64,000 bases of DNA from Moringa oleifera (Eukaryota > Streptophyta > Magnoliopsida > Brassicales > Moringaceae), in contig JAJFZO010000241.1 in NCBI GenBank assembly GCA_021397835.1, positions 62,001 to 126,000 of the forward strand, read 5' to 3'. This document shows, in pieces, positions 10,267 through 24,452 of the stretch. The translations under genes were made by a program, and so were the position numbers. Below the pieces are notes generated by a model, which had not been told where the DNA came from, ran no database searches, and saw nothing but the letters and a program-made list of their open reading frames with translations. Each line of letters begins with the position of its first letter. Positions within the stretch are counted from its first letter, which is position 1.

Positions 10267-12756
10267 TTTTAAAGATGATTTAATAGTTATTGTGATTTGG
10301 GTAGTTAGGATCATTTCTAAAGGATTTGCGTTGGACAAGTTTTTCTTTAATATTTAGAATCAAATTGTGTAAAGAAAGATTAATCATAACGCAGTGTGTA
10401 ATCCTCCCAATGTGAACATAGACAGGTTGTCGAACCACAATGAACTTTGCGGTTTTCTCTTTAAAAAAAAATTATGACAAAAACCTCTTGAATATACCAA
10501 TACTGGCAAAGTCGTAATTTTTCTCAAAAAATAAATCAAGGCGTGGTTCTCGCTTTTCTTGAAGCATTAGATTAAGTACATTTAGAGATTCTTGTAGAAT
10601 CTTGCTTCGCAATAGTATTTATTTGGGAGCACACAAGTAATTTTGATATATATATTTCACTTTCATGTCATCTGTTTTTTGTTTCCTTCATAACATAACA
10701 TTTGACAACCACATTTATTTTTTAGGATTAATTCTGTTTACAGGACACGCATTTTTCTTACAATTTCAAATTAAAATATGTAAAAAAATAAAATAAAAAT
10801 TACATTTGCTCCAGACTTGCATTTTTGTTGAATTCTCAATGTGAGACTTTCATTTATAATTTCAAATAATATGGATGGTTTCATGCACACACGTGAAGTG
10901 TATGTGACTTTTAGATGCACAATTATTCAAATTTTCTTTCAAAAGCAATCTAAACAAACAACATTTGCTTTCTACTTCTTTCCTTCAAATATTTATATTT
11001 TCATGTTCTTACTAAATTTGATACGAAAAAAGAATGTTTCATTTGTTTTCATAGTGTTTAAATGGATATTGGGCTGATTGCACAAGTAAAACTCACATGC
11101 GCATTGCGTGTGTTTGCAAAACTATTCATGATAATAAAAATTATAGATGGAAGTCTTACATTAAGAATTCAACAAAAACATAAGTTTCAAATTGATGTAA
11201 TGTTTTCTTATAGGTCTTGATTGGAAATTACGAGAAAAATAAAGGTTTTTTTTTAAATATAATTACCTGTATTTTTTAAGCATTTATGTTCATATAAATT
11301 CTGTTAACTTGATACGAAACGTAGTAAACTACATCCAATTTTGTAAGGAAATATGTGTAATGGATCTTGAAATGGTTCATCAAATATTTATTAATATATT
11401 AATGATATTTAAGAAATAATTTATTAATGATATAATAATTAAAAATATTGTTATTATTAGGGCAAATGTAATTTTATATCATGAGTTTACTATCTTTTTT
11501 CAATCAAATTCTCACTTTAAAAACATACAAATCATTCCCTAATCTATTGATTTGGTCCAAAACGAACTTTGGCGAATATAAATGTAACAAATAATAGGTG
11601 TTTTCATCTTTCAAATGCCCAAAAAAATACACCCCATTGGATTTTACACTACATTTTTATTTCATCCCTCAAATTTGAATAATTTTCCACCAACATGTTA
11701 TTTTTCATGAATTTTTAAAATTCTTAACAACTAAAATTTTGGAAAAAGGTTTTCAAAATCAAAAAATTCTGACACGTACATACATACAAACACGCTCATA
11801 TATATATATATATATATATTGTAATGGCAGTTTGAATATTTTTCAATGGTGAAAAATTTTAAGTCAAATTTCAACGTAAAAGATCTCCAATTTGAATATC
11901 TTTAATTTTTTAAATTTTGAATAAGGTACGATTTGATTAGGATTTATTTGACAGTATTTTAGAAATCAAGATTTAATTGAAAATAAAGAGTAAATTTAGG
12001 GTTTTAAATGATTTTTATCCTCATTAAATATTTTGTAATATTTATTATCCCTTTTATTATCTTGATGATCATTGAAAATTTTCATATCTCAATAAGTTTT
12101 TTGTTTATAAAAATATTAATGAGGCTGACATGAATAAAGATGAAATGTTTTACTTTTCAATTGAAAAATTATAAAACAACATAAGATTTCAAATTTTGTA
12201 ATCATGCTAATGATATTATTTGAACATCTTTTAAAAACTATGTTTAAAAATGCTGATGAACTTCAGTTCAAGTAAAATTGAATCACTTCATTAATTTGAA
12301 TTCAATAAACAAATTAACTTATTAAAACCACTTATTTTCATTTAATTAATTTTAATTAAAATTAAAATTATTTTTTAAAAGATGAATTTGATTTTTACAC
12401 AATGGGTTTAATAAACAAAAATTGATACTTTGTTATAATTATGCCATATTTAGTAAGTATTTAACGGACTAAGGTATGAGAGTTTGTTTTGTTTTTTATG
12501 CTCTTATAAATCTTCTGTTTTTGAATGTGAAGTTTATAACTTTTTACCTAAGTTTTATTGGTGATGTTGGAAGTAAGAGAGAAAACTTGTGAAATAAGGT
12601 GATAAGAGTGAGACGCTAGGTGAAGGATTAAAGGAGTTGAAGATCAACAAAGTAAGAATCATTTGTAAGGAGTTGATTATAACGCTTAACATGGAGAAAA
12701 TTTTTTGAAGTGAAAATTTAGGCCCCCAAAACTAGAAAAGGATACTCTTTCATCGA

Positions 12757-12963
12757 ATGATGAATATGTGTGAAAGGAAGGTAGAGGGGTATGGGAAACA
12801 CAGAGAAAGATCAATGATTACTGCATTCGGCTATTTTGTGAACAATGAGAGGGAAGACCAAAACTCGATGGGCTTGAATTCAATAGAATTGATAGGGAGT
12901 CCTACTGTGGAAAGAGCAATGGTTTGGGAAAGAGTAGGTGCGTCAGGCATTATTGATTTGTGA
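12757..12963 (+). CDS. Unrecognised 68-residue ORF, unit 4 copy
   Basis: Protein identical to the unit 1 copy, with the same spacing to the TFIIS-like ORF. Function unknown. Confidence 0.28.
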   Translation: MMNMCERKVEGYGKHRERSMITAFGYFVNNEREDQNSMGLNSIELIGSPTVERAMVWERVGASGIIDL

Positions 12964-13750
12964 TCGGAACGAAACACTAGATTCCAATGATTTTATTATG
13001 ACTTTTTTGAAAGAGAATTGAGAAACTATATCAAGGATGGTTTTATAAGATCTTGCTTTATAATAGTATTCATTCGTGTCGGTTAATCCTTAATTTCAAT
13101 TGGAAAACAGTTTTATTTGAAGATAACTTAAAACAATGTAAACCTAGAATGAGTGATATACAAGAATCAAAACAGGAATGGATTTGAAGTCCCACCAATA
13201 ATTCTAATCAATCTGTTCCTAACTTGGAACGATTGGACACAAAAAGGAAGGAGTTAAAAATTATTTAAATTTTAAATGTTCATTTTTCAATTGAGTTTGA
13301 CCCAATACTATCGTTGTTAAATTCTAAAAAAATAAGAATGCAAATGATGAAGTGATGTAGATTTAAGTTTAAAATGATCCATTCTCACTTCATTTGACCA
13401 AAGAAGATCATAAATTGTAAAAGAAATAGAAAATAGATTGTTGAGTAGATAAGATTTCGTTTAAAATCTGAAATTGCTATATTATCATCCTTATATGATT
13501 AATAGATGTAGAAAATGATTAATTAGCAATCAAAACTTGATGATAAGGCAATATTAAAACACACCGCCATTATCTTAGGAAATCATCTCTATCTGTTAGT
13601 GTTCGATAAAAAGCAATATTAAAACCACAACACTTATATATATGTGGTTGTCTTATTTTCTCTGAAATGTTTCTCTGACAACAAATCAAAAGCTCGTATT
13701 CTTTTTGCTACCTTTCGAATCAGGTTGTTTACCTCCATCAAAGAAGAACA

Positions 13751-14098
13751 ATGAAGAAATTAGAAACGATAGAGATGCTTAAGATCGTGAAGAAAGCAGC
13801 CAATGCTGTGAACGGGAAAGGAACCATGCTAAGTGAATCGGAAGAATCAAGATGCATTGATGCTTTGAAGTGGCTGAAGAGTTTTCCGATCCAACGTGAC
13901 CTTCTTATCGAAACCTACATCGGAAAAGCCGTGGAATCCCTAAAAAAACATAAAAACGATAAGATACGTACCGTGGCTTCTTCCTTGCTTAGCCTTTGGT
14001 TGAAGAAACTTTATGAAAGCGACAAATCGAAGACAAGGATGAACAAGTCCGAGAAGATGAAAACCAGTTTAGTAGTTCGCTTGAGATTACGACCCTAA
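13751..14098 (+). CDS. TFIIS LW-domain-only protein, unit 4
   Basis: Product identical to the unit 1 copy. The TATA/inverted-repeat element is at 13623-13649 and the AATAAA motif downstream is kept. Confidence 0.85.
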   Translation: MKKLETIEMLKIVKKAANAVNGKGTMLSESEESRCIDALKWLKSFPIQRDLLIETYIGKAVESLKKHKNDKIRTVASSLLSLWLKKLYESDKSKTRMNKSEKMKTSLVVRLRLRP

Positions 14099-16585
14099 TT
14101 TTAAAGATGATTTAATAGTTATTGTGATTTGGGTAGTTAGGATCATTTCTAAAGGATTTGCGTTGGACAAGTTTTTCTTTAATATTTAGAATCAAATTGT
14201 GTAAAGAAAGATTAATCATAACGCAGTGTGTAATCCTCCCAATGTGAACATAGACAGGTTGTCGAACCACAATGAACTTTGCGGTTTTCTCTTTAAAAAA
14301 AAATTATGACAAAAACCTCTTGAATATACCAATACTGGCAAAGTCGTAATTTTTCTCAAAAAATAAATCAAGGCGTGGTTCTCGCTTTTCTTGAAGCATT
14401 AGATTAAGTACATTTAGAGATTCTTGTAGAATCTTGCTTCGCAATAGTATTTATTTGGGAGCACACAAGTAATTTTGATATATATATTTCACTTTCATGT
14501 CATCTGTTTTTTGTTTCCTTCATAACATAACATTTGACAACCACATTTATTTTTTAGGATTAATTCTGTTTACAGGACACGCATTTTTCTTACAATTTCA
14601 AATTAAAATATGTAAAAAAATAAAATAAAAATTACATTTGCTCCAGACTTGCATTTTTGTTGAATTCTCAATGTGAGACTTTCATTTATAATTTCAAATA
14701 ATATGAATGGTTTCATGCACACACGTGAAGTGTATGTGACTTTTAGATGCACAATTATTCAAATTTTCTTTCAAAAGCAATCTAAACAAACAACATTTGC
14801 TTTCTACTTCTTTCCTTCAAATATTTATATTTTCATGTTCTTACTAAATTTGATACGAAAAAAGAATGTTTCATTTGTTTTCATAGTGTTTAAATGGATA
14901 TTGGGCTGATTGCACAAGTAAAACTCACATGCGCATTGCGTGTGTTTGCAAAACTATTCATGATAATAAAAATTATAGATGGAAGTCTTACATTAAGAAT
15001 TCAACAAAAACATAAGTTTCAAATTGATGTAATGTTTTCTTATAGGTCTTGATTGGAAATTACGAGAAAAATAAAGGTTTTTTTAAATATAATTACCTGT
15101 ATTTTTTAAGCATTTATGTTCATATAAATTCTGTTAACTTGATACGAAACGTAGTAAACTACATCCAATTTTGTAAGGAAATATGTGTAATGGATCTTGA
15201 AATGGTTCATCAAATATTTATTAATATATTAATGATATTTAAGAAATAATTTATTAATGATATAATAATTAAAAATATTGTTATTATTAGGGCAAATGTA
15301 ATTTTATATCATGAGTTTACTATCTTTTTTCAATCAAATTCTCACTTTAAAAACATACAAATCATTCCCTAATCTATTGATTTGGTCCAAAACGAACTTT
15401 GGCGAATATAAATGTAACAAATAATAGGTGTTTTCATCTTTCAAATGCCCAAAAAAATACACCCCATTGGATTTTACACTACATTTTTATTTCATCCCTC
15501 AAATTTGAATAATTTTCCACCAACATGTTATTTTTCATGAATTTTTAAAATTCTTAACAACTAAAATTTTGGAAAAAGGTTTTCAAAATCAAAAAATTCT
15601 GACACGTACATACATACAAACACGCTCATATATATATATATATATATATGTAATGGCAGTTTGAATATTTTTCAATGGTGAAAAATTTTAAGTCAAATTT
15701 CAACGTAAAAGATCTCCAATTTGAATATCTTTAATTTTTTAAATTTTGAATAAGGTACGATTTGATTAGGATTTATTTGACAGTATTTTAGAAATCAAGA
15801 TTTAATTGAAAATAAAGAGTAAATTTAGGGTTTTAAATGATTTTTATCCTCATTAAATATTTTGTAATATTTATTATCCCTTTTATTATCTTGATGATCA
15901 TTGAAAATTTTCATATCTCAATAAGTTTTTTGTTTATAAAAATATTAATGAGGCTGACATGAATAAAGATGAAATGTTTTACTTTTCAATTGAAAAATTA
16001 TAAAACAACATAAGATTTCAAATTTTGTAATCATGCTAATGATATTATTTGAACATCTTTTAAAAACTATGTTTAAAAATGCTGATGAACTTCAGTTCAA
16101 GTAAAATTGAATCACTTCATTAATTTGAATTCAATAAACAAATTAACTTATTAAAACCACTTATTTTCATTTAATTAATTTTAATTAAAATTAAAATTAT
16201 TTTTTAAAAGATGAATTTGATTTTTACACAATGGGTTTAATAAACAAAAATTGATACTTTGTTATAATTATGCCATATTTAGTAAGTATTTAACGGACTA
16301 AGGTATGAGAGTTTGTTTTGTTTTTTATGCTCTTATAAATCTTCTGTTTTTGAATGTGAAGTTTATAACTTTTTACCTAAGTTTTATTGGTGATGTTGGA
16401 AGTAAGAGAGAAAACTTGTGAAATAAGGTGATAAGAGTGAGACGCTAGGTGAAGGATTAAAGGAGTTGAAGATCAACAAAGTAAGAATCATTTGTAAGGA
16501 GTTGATTATAACGCTTAACATGGAGAAAATTTTTTGAAGTGAAAATTTAGGCCCCCAAAACTAGAAAAGGATACTCTTTCATCGA

Positions 16586-16792
16586 ATGATGAATATGTGT
16601 GAAAGGAAGGTAGAGGGGTATGGGAAACACAGAGAAAGATCAATGATTACTGCATTCGGCTATTTTGTGAACAATGAGAGGGAAGACCAAAACTCGATGG
16701 GCTTGAATTCAATAGAATTGATAGGGAGTCCTACTGTGGAAAGAGCAATGGTTTGGGAAAGAGTAGGTGCGTCAGGCATTATTGATTTGTGA
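16586..16792 (+). CDS. Unrecognised 68-residue ORF, unit 5 copy
   Basis: Protein identical to the unit 1 copy. Function unknown. Confidence 0.28.
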   Translation: MMNMCERKVEGYGKHRERSMITAFGYFVNNEREDQNSMGLNSIELIGSPTVERAMVWERVGASGIIDL

Positions 16793-17579
16793 TCGGAACG
16801 AAACACTAGATTCCAATGATTTTATTATGACTTTTTTGAAAGAGAATTGAGAAACTATATCAAGGATGGTTTTATAAGATCTTGCTTTATAATAGTATTC
16901 ATTCGTGTCGGTTAATCCTTAATTTCAATTGGAAAACAGTTTTATTTGAAGATAACTTAAAACAATGTAAACCTAGAATGAGTGATATACAAGAATCAAA
17001 ACAGGAATGGATTTGAAGTCCCACCAATAATTCTAATCAATCTGTTCCTAACTTGGAACGATTGGACACAAAAAGGAAGGAGTTAAAAATTATTTAAATT
17101 TTAAATGTTCATTTTTCAATTGAGTTTGACCCAATACTATCGTTGTTAAATTCTAAAAAAATAAGAATGCAAATGATGAAGTGATGTAGATTTAAGTTTA
17201 AAATGATCCATTCTCACTTCATTTGACCAAAGAAGATCATAAATTGTAAAAGAAATAGAAAATAGATTGTTGAGTAGATAAGATTTCGTTTAAAATCTGA
17301 AATTGCTATATTATCATCCTTATATGATTAATAGATGTAGAAAATGATTAATTAGCAATCAAAACTTGATGATAAGGCAATATTAAAACACACCGCCATT
17401 ATCTTAGGAAATCATCTCTATCTGTTAGTGTTCGATAAAAAGCAATATTAAAACCACAACACTTATATATATGTGGTTGTCTTATTTTCTCTGAAATGTT
17501 TCTCTGACAACAAATCAAAAGCTCGTATTCTTTTTGCTACCTTTCGAATCAGGTTGTTTACCTCCATCAAAGAAGAACA

Positions 17580-17927
17580 ATGAAGAAATTAGAAACGATA
17601 GAGATGCTTAAGATCGTGAAGAAAGCAGCCAATGCTGTGAACGGGAAAGGAACCATGCTAAGTGAATCGGAAGAATCAAGATGCATTGATGCTTTGAAGT
17701 GGCTGAAGAGTTTTCCGATCCAACGTGACCTTCTTATCGAAACCTACATCGGAAAAGCCGTGGAATCCCTAAAAAAACATAAAAACGATAAGATACGTAC
17801 CGTGGCTTCTTCCTTGCTTAGCCTTTGGTTGAAGAAACTTTATGAAAGCGACAAATCGAAGACAAGGATGAACAAGTCCGAGAAGATGAAAACCAGTTTA
17901 GTAGTTCGCTTGAGATTACGACCCTAA
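17580..17927 (+). CDS. TFIIS LW-domain-only protein, unit 5
   Basis: Product identical to the unit 1 copy. The TATA/inverted-repeat element is at 17452-17478. Two single-base deletions lie in the 3' flank, outside the frame. Confidence 0.85.
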   Translation: MKKLETIEMLKIVKKAANAVNGKGTMLSESEESRCIDALKWLKSFPIQRDLLIETYIGKAVESLKKHKNDKIRTVASSLLSLWLKKLYESDKSKTRMNKSEKMKTSLVVRLRLRP

Positions 17928-19451
17928 TTTTAAAGATGATTTAATAGTTATTGTGATTTGGGTAGTTAGGATCATTTCTAAAGGATTTGCGTTGGACAAG
18001 TTTTTCTTTAATATTTAGAATCAAATTGTGTAAAGAAAGATTAATCATAACGCAGTGTGTAATCCTCCCAATGTGAACATAGACAGTTGTCGAACCACAA
18101 TGAACTTTGCGGTTTTCTCTTTAAAAAAAATTATGACAAAAACCTCTTGAATATACCAATACTGGCAAAGTCGTAATTTTTCTCAAAAAATAAATCAAGG
18201 CGTGGTTCTCGCTTTTCTTGAAGCATTAGATTAAGTACATTTAGAGATTCTTGTAGAATCTTGCTTCGCAATAGTATTTATTTGGGAGCACACAAGTAAT
18301 TTTGATATATATATTTCACTTTCATGTCATCTGTTTTTTGTTTCCTTCATAACATAACATTTGACAACCACATTTATTTTTTAGGATTAATTCTGTTTAC
18401 AGGACACGCATTTTTCTTACAATTTCAAATTAAAATATGTAAAAAAATAAAATAAAAATTACATTTGCTCCAGACTTGCATTTTTGTTGAATTCTCAATG
18501 TGAGACTTTCATTTATAATTTCAAATAATATGAATGGTTTCATGCACACACGTGAAGTGTATGTGACTTTTAGATGCACAATTATTCAAATTTTCTTTCA
18601 AAAGCAATCTAAACAAACAACATTTGCTTTCTACTTCTTTCCTTCAAATATTTATATTTTCATGTTCTTACTAAATTTGATACGAAAAAAGAATGTTTCA
18701 TTTGTTTTCATAGTGTTTAAATGGATATTGGGCTGATTGCACAAGTAAAACTCACATGCGCATTGCGTGTGTTTGCAAAACTATTCATGATAATAAAAAT
18801 TATAGATGGAAGTCTTACATTAAGAATTCAACAAAAACATAAGTTTCAAATTGATGTAATGTTTTCTTATAGGTCTTGATTGGAAATTACGAGAAAAATA
18901 AAGGTTTTTTTAAATATAATTACCTGTATTTTTTAAGCATTTATGTTCATATAAATTCTGTTAACTTGATACGAAACGTAGTAAACTACATCCAATTTTG
19001 TAAGGAAATATGTGTAATGGATCTTGAAATGGTTCATCAAATATTTATTAATATATTAATGATATTTAAGAAATAATTTATTAATGATATAATAATTAAA
19101 AATATTGTTATTATTAGGGCAAATGTAATTTTATATCATGAGTTTACTATCTTTTTTCAATCAAATTCTCACTTTAAAAACATACAAATCATTCCCTAAT
19201 CTATTGATTTGGTCCAAAACGAACTTTGGCGAATATAAATGTAACAAATAATAGGTGTTTTCATCTTTCAAATGCCCAAAAAAATACACCCCATTGGATT
19301 TTACACTACATTTTTATTTCATCCCTCAAATTTGAATAATTTTCCACCAACATGTTATTTTTCATGAATTTTTAAAATTCTTAACAACTAAAATTTTGGA
19401 AAAAGGTTTTCAAAATCAAAAAATTCTGACACGTACATACATACAAACACG

Positions 19452-19487
<36 letters not shown>

Positions 19488-20420
19488 ATGGCAGTTTGAA
19501 TATTTTTCAATGGTGAAAAATTTTAAGTCAAATTTCAACGTAAAAGATCTCCAATTTGAATATCTTTAATTTTTTAAATTTTGAATAAGGTACGATTTGA
19601 TTAGGATTTATTTGACAGTATTTTAGAAATCAAGATTTAATTGAAAATAAAGAGTAAATTTAGGGTTTTAAATGATTTTTATCCTCATTAAATATTTTGT
19701 AATATTTATTATCCCTTTTATTATCTTGATGATCATTGAAAATTTTCATATCTCAATAAGTTTTTTGTTTATAAAAATATTAATGAGGCTGACATGAATA
19801 AAGATGAAATGTTTTACTTTTCAATTGAAAAATTATAAAACAACATAAGATTTCAAATTTTGTAATCATGCTAATGATATTATTTGAACATCTTTTAAAA
19901 ACTATGTTTAAAAATGCTGATGAACTTCAGTTCAAGTAAAATTGAATCACTTCATTAATTTGAATTCAATAAACAAATTAACTTATTAAAACCACTTATT
20001 TTCATTTAATTAATTTTAATTAAAATTAAAATTATTTTTTAAAAGATGAATTTGATTTTTACACAATGGGTTTAATAAACAAAAATTGATACTTTGTTAT
20101 AATTATGCCATATTTAGTAAGTATTTAACGGACTAAGGTATGAGAGTTTGTTTTGTTTTTTATGCTCTTATAAATCTTCTGTTTTTGAATGTGAAGTTTA
20201 TAACTTTTTACCTAAGTTTTATTGGTGATGTTGGAAGTAAGAGAGAAAACTTGTGAAATAAGGTGATAAGAGTGAGACGCTAGGTGAAGGATTAAAGGAG
20301 TTGAAGATCAACAAAGTAAGAATTCATTTGTAAGGAGTTGATTATAACGCTTAACATGGAGAAAATTTTTTGAAGTGAAAATTTAGGCCCCAAAACTAGA
20401 AAAGGATACTCTTTCATCGA

Positions 20421-20627
20421 ATGATGAATATGTGTGAAAGGAAGGTAGAGGGGTATGGGAAACACAGAGAAAGATCAATGATTACTGCATTCGGCTATTT
20501 TGTGAACAATGAGAGGGAAGACCAAAACTCGATGGGCTTGAATTCAATAGAATTGATAGGGAGTCCTACTGTGGAAAGAGCAATGGTTTGGGAAAGAGTA
20601 GGTGCGTCAGGCATTATTGATTTGTGA
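20421..20627 (+). CDS. Unrecognised 68-residue ORF, unit 6 copy
   Basis: Protein identical to the unit 1 copy, although its 5' flank has one inserted T (near 20323) and one lost C (near 20386). Confidence 0.28.
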   Translation: MMNMCERKVEGYGKHRERSMITAFGYFVNNEREDQNSMGLNSIELIGSPTVERAMVWERVGASGIIDL

Positions 20628-21414
20628 TCGGAACGAAACACTAGATTCCAATGATTTTATTATGACTTTTTTGAAAGAGAATTGAGAAACTATATCAAGG
20701 ATGGTTTTATAAGATCTTGCTTTATAATAGTATTCATTCGTGTCGGTTAATCCTTAATTTCAATTGGAAAACAGTTTTATTTGAAGATAACTTAAAACAA
20801 TGTAAACCTAGAATGAGTGATATACAAGAATCAAAACAGGAATGGATTTGAAGTCCCACCAATAATTCTAATCAATCTGTTCCTAACTTGGAACGATTGG
20901 ACACAAAAAGGAAGGAGTTAAAAATTATTTAAATTTTAAATGTTCATTTTTCAATTGAGTTTGACCCAATACTATCGTTGTTAAATTCTAAAAAAATAAG
21001 AATGCAAATGATGAAGTGATGTAGATTTAAGTTTAAAATGATCCATTCTCACTTCATTTGACCAAAGAAGATCATAAATTGTAAAAGAAATAGAAAATAG
21101 ATTGTTGAGTAGATAAGATTTCGTTTAAAATCTGAAATTGCTATATTATCATCCTTATATGATTAATAGATGTAGAAAATGATTAATTAGCAATCAAAAC
21201 TTGATGATAAGGCAATATTAAAACACACCGCCATTATCTTAGGAAATCATCTCTATCTGTTAGTGTTCGATAAAAAGCAATATTAAAACCACAACACTTA
21301 TATATATGTGGTTGTCTTATTTTCTCTGAAATGTTTCTCTGACAACAAATCAAAAGCTCGTATTCTTTTTGCTACCTTTCGAATCAGGTTGTTTACCTCC
21401 ATCAAAGAAGAACA

Positions 21415-21762
21415 ATGAAGAAATTAGAAACGATAGAGATGCTTAAGATCGTGAAGAAAGCAGCCAATGCTGTGAACGGGAAAGGAACCATGCTAAGTGA
21501 ATCGGAAGAATCAAGATGCATTGATGCTTTGAAGTGGCTGAAGAGTTTTCCGATCCAACGTGACCTTCTTATCGAAACCTACATCGGAAAAGCCGTGGAA
21601 TCCCTAAAAAAACATAAAAACGATAAGATACGTACCGTGGCTTCTTCCTTGCTTAGCCTTTGGTTGAAGAAACTTTATGAAAGCGACAAATCGAAGACAA
21701 GGATGAACAAGTCCGAGAAGATGAAAACCAGTTTAGTAGTTCGCTTGAGATTACGACCCTAA
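21415..21762 (+). CDS. TFIIS LW-domain-only protein, unit 6
   Basis: Product identical to the unit 1 copy. The TATA/inverted-repeat element is at 21287-21313. The 3' flank carries TTTGTTTAGGAC, the form seen in diverged unit 11, so this unit may retain older flanking sequence around a homogenised gene. Confidence 0.85.
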   Translation: MKKLETIEMLKIVKKAANAVNGKGTMLSESEESRCIDALKWLKSFPIQRDLLIETYIGKAVESLKKHKNDKIRTVASSLLSLWLKKLYESDKSKTRMNKSEKMKTSLVVRLRLRP

Positions 21763-24245
21763 TTTTAAAGATGATTTAATAGTTATTGTGATTTGGGTAG
21801 TTAGGATCATTTCTAAAGGATTTGTTTAGGACAAGTTTTTCTTTAATATTTAGAATCAAATTGTGTAAAGAAAGATTAATCATAACGCAGTGTGTAATCC
21901 TCCCAATGTGAACATAGACAGGTTGTCGAACCACAATGAACTTTGCGGTTTTCTCTTTAAAAAAAAATTATGACAAAAACCTCTTGAATATACCAATACT
22001 GGCAAAGTCGTAATTTTTCTCAAAAAATAAATCAAGGCGTGGTTCTCGCTTTTCTTGAAGCATTAGATTAAGTACATTTAGAGATTCTTGTAGAATCTTG
22101 CTTCGCAATAGTATTTATTTGGGAGCACACAAGTAATTTTGATATATATATATTTCACTTTCATGTCATCTGTTTTTTGTTTCCTTCATAACATAACATT
22201 TGACAACCACATTTATTTTTTAGGATTAATTCTGTTTACAGGACACGCATTTTTCTTACAATTTCAAATTAAAATATGTAAAAAATAAAATAAAAATTAC
22301 ATTTGCTCCAGACTTGCATTTTTGTTGAATTCTCAATGTGAGACTTTCATTTATAATTTCAAATAATATGAATGGTTTCATGCACACACGTGAAGTGTAT
22401 GTGACTTTTAGATGCACAATTATTCAAATTTTCTTTCAAAAGCAATCTAAACAAACAACATTTGCTTTCTACTTCTTTCCTTCAAATATTTATATTTTCA
22501 TGTTCTTACTAAATTTGATACGAAAAAAGAATGTTTCATTTGTTTTCATAGTGTTTAAATGGATATTGGGCTGATTGCACAAGTAAAACTCACATGCGCA
22601 TTGCGTGTGTTTGCAAAACTATTCATGATAATAAAAATTATAGATGGAAGTCTTACATTAAGAATTCAACAAAAACATAAGTTTCAAATTGATGTAATGT
22701 TTTCTTATAGGTCTTGATTGGAAATTACGAGAAAAATAAAGGTTTTTTAAATATAATTACCTGTATTTTTTAAGCATTTATGTTCATATAAATTCTGTTA
22801 ACTTGATACGAAACGTAGTAAACTACATCCAATTTTGTAAGGAAATATGTGTAATGGATCTTGAAATGGTTCATCAAATATTTATTAATATATTAATGAT
22901 ATTTAAGAAATAAGTTATTAATGATATAATAATTAAAAATATTGTTATTATTAGGGCAAATATAATTTTATATCATGAGTTTACTATCTTTTTTCAATCA
23001 AATTCTCACTTTAAAAACATACAAATCATTCCCTAATCTATTGATTTGGTCCAAAACGAACTTTGGCGAATATAAATGTAACAAATAATAGGTGTTTTCA
23101 TCTTTCAAATGCCCAAAAAAATACACCCCATTGGATTTTACACTACATTTTTATTTCATCCCTCAAATTTGAATAATTTTCCACCAACATGTTATTTTTC
23201 ATGAATTTTTAAAATTCTTAACAACTAAAATTTTGGAAAAAGGTTTTCAAAATCAAAAAATTCTGACACGTACATACATACAAACACGCTCTTATATATA
23301 TATATATATTGTAATGGCAGTTTGAATATTTTTCAATGGTGAAAATTTTAAGTCAAATTTTAACGTAAAAGATCTTCAATTCGAATATCTTTAATTTTTT
23401 AAATTTTGAATAAGGTACGATTTGATTAGGATTTATTTGACAGTATTTTAGAAATCAAGATTTAATTGAAAATAAAGAGTAAATTTAGGGTTTTAAATGA
23501 TTTTTATCCTCATTAAATATTTTGTAATATTTATTATCCCTTTTATTATCTTGATGATCATTGAAAATTTTCATATCTCAATAAGTTTTTTGTTTATAAA
23601 AATATTAATGAGGCTGACATGAATAAAGATGAAATGTTTTACTTTTCAATTGAAAAATTATAAAACAACATAAGATTTCAAATTTTGTAATCATGCTAAT
23701 GATATTATTTGAACATCTTTTAAAAACTATGTTTAAAAATGCTGATGAACTTCAGTTCAAGTAAAATTGAATCACTTCATTAATTTGAATTCAATAAACA
23801 AATTAACTTATTAAAACCACTTATTTTCATTTAATTAATTTTAATTAAAATTAAAATTATTTTTTAAAAGATGAATTTGATTTTTACACAATGGGTTTAA
23901 TAAACAAAAATTGATACTTTGTTATAATTATGCCATATTTAGTAAGTATTTAACGGACTAAGGTATGAGAGTTTGTTTTGTTTTTTATGCTCTTATAAAT
24001 CTTCTGTTTTTGAATGTGAAGTTTATAACTTTTTACCTAAGTTTTATTGGTGATGTTGGAAGTAAGAGAGAAAACTTGTGAAATAAGGTGATAAGAGTGA
24101 GACGCTAGGTGAAGGATTAAAGGAGTTGAAGATCAACAAAGTAAGAATCATTTGTAAGGAGTTGATTATAACGCTTAACATGGAGAAAATTTTTTGAAGT
24201 GAAAATTTAGGCCCCCAAAACTAGAAAAGGATACTCTTTCATCGA

Positions 24246-24452
24246 ATGATGAATATGTGTGAAAGGAAGGTAGAGGGGTATGGGAAACACAGAGAAAGAT
24301 CAATGATTACTGCATTCGGCTATTTTGTGAACAATGAGAGGGAAGACCAAAACTCGATGGGCTTGAATTCAATAGAATTGATAGGGAGTCCTACTGTGGA
24401 AAGAGCAATGGTTTGGGAAAGAGTAGGTGCGTCAGGCATTATTGATTTGTGA
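24246..24452 (+). CDS. Unrecognised 68-residue ORF, unit 7 copy
   Basis: Protein identical to the unit 1 copy. The unit 12-like patch of this unit ends about 850 bp upstream and does not reach it. Confidence 0.28.
   Translation: MMNMCERKVEGYGKHRERSMITAFGYFVNNEREDQNSMGLNSIELIGSPTVERAMVWERVGASGIIDL

Larger units (their letters stand above)
7663..11511 (+). repeat. Tandem unit 3
   Basis: Unit of 3849 bp, the longest of the core, mainly because its TA tract is (TA)20 (7949-7988). It shares ATATGGATGG (near 10871) with unit 2, and has an extra T in the oligo-T run near 11246. Confidence 0.97.
11512..15341 (+). repeat. Tandem unit 4
   Basis: Unit of 3830 bp with (TA)11 at 11798-11819. No other distinguishing change was seen apart from the junction after the TA tract (TATTGTAAT). 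Confidence 0.97.
15342..19168 (+). repeat. Tandem unit 5
   Basis: Unit of 3827 bp with (TA)11 at 15628-15649. Two single-base losses downstream of the TFIIS-like ORF (AGACAGTTGTCG near 18083 and a shorter oligo-A run near 18125) explain the 2-bp shift of its downstream features. Confidence 0.97.
19169..23005 (+). repeat. Tandem unit 6
   Basis: Unit of 3837 bp with (TA)15 at 19455-19484. It is the only core unit with TTTGTTTAGGAC (about 21821-21832), the form also found in degenerate unit 11. Other private changes are AAGAATTCATTTG near 20320, one C fewer in AGGCCCCAAAAC near 20386, a longer TATA run near 22142, and AATAAGTTATTAATG near 22911. Confidence 0.97.
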
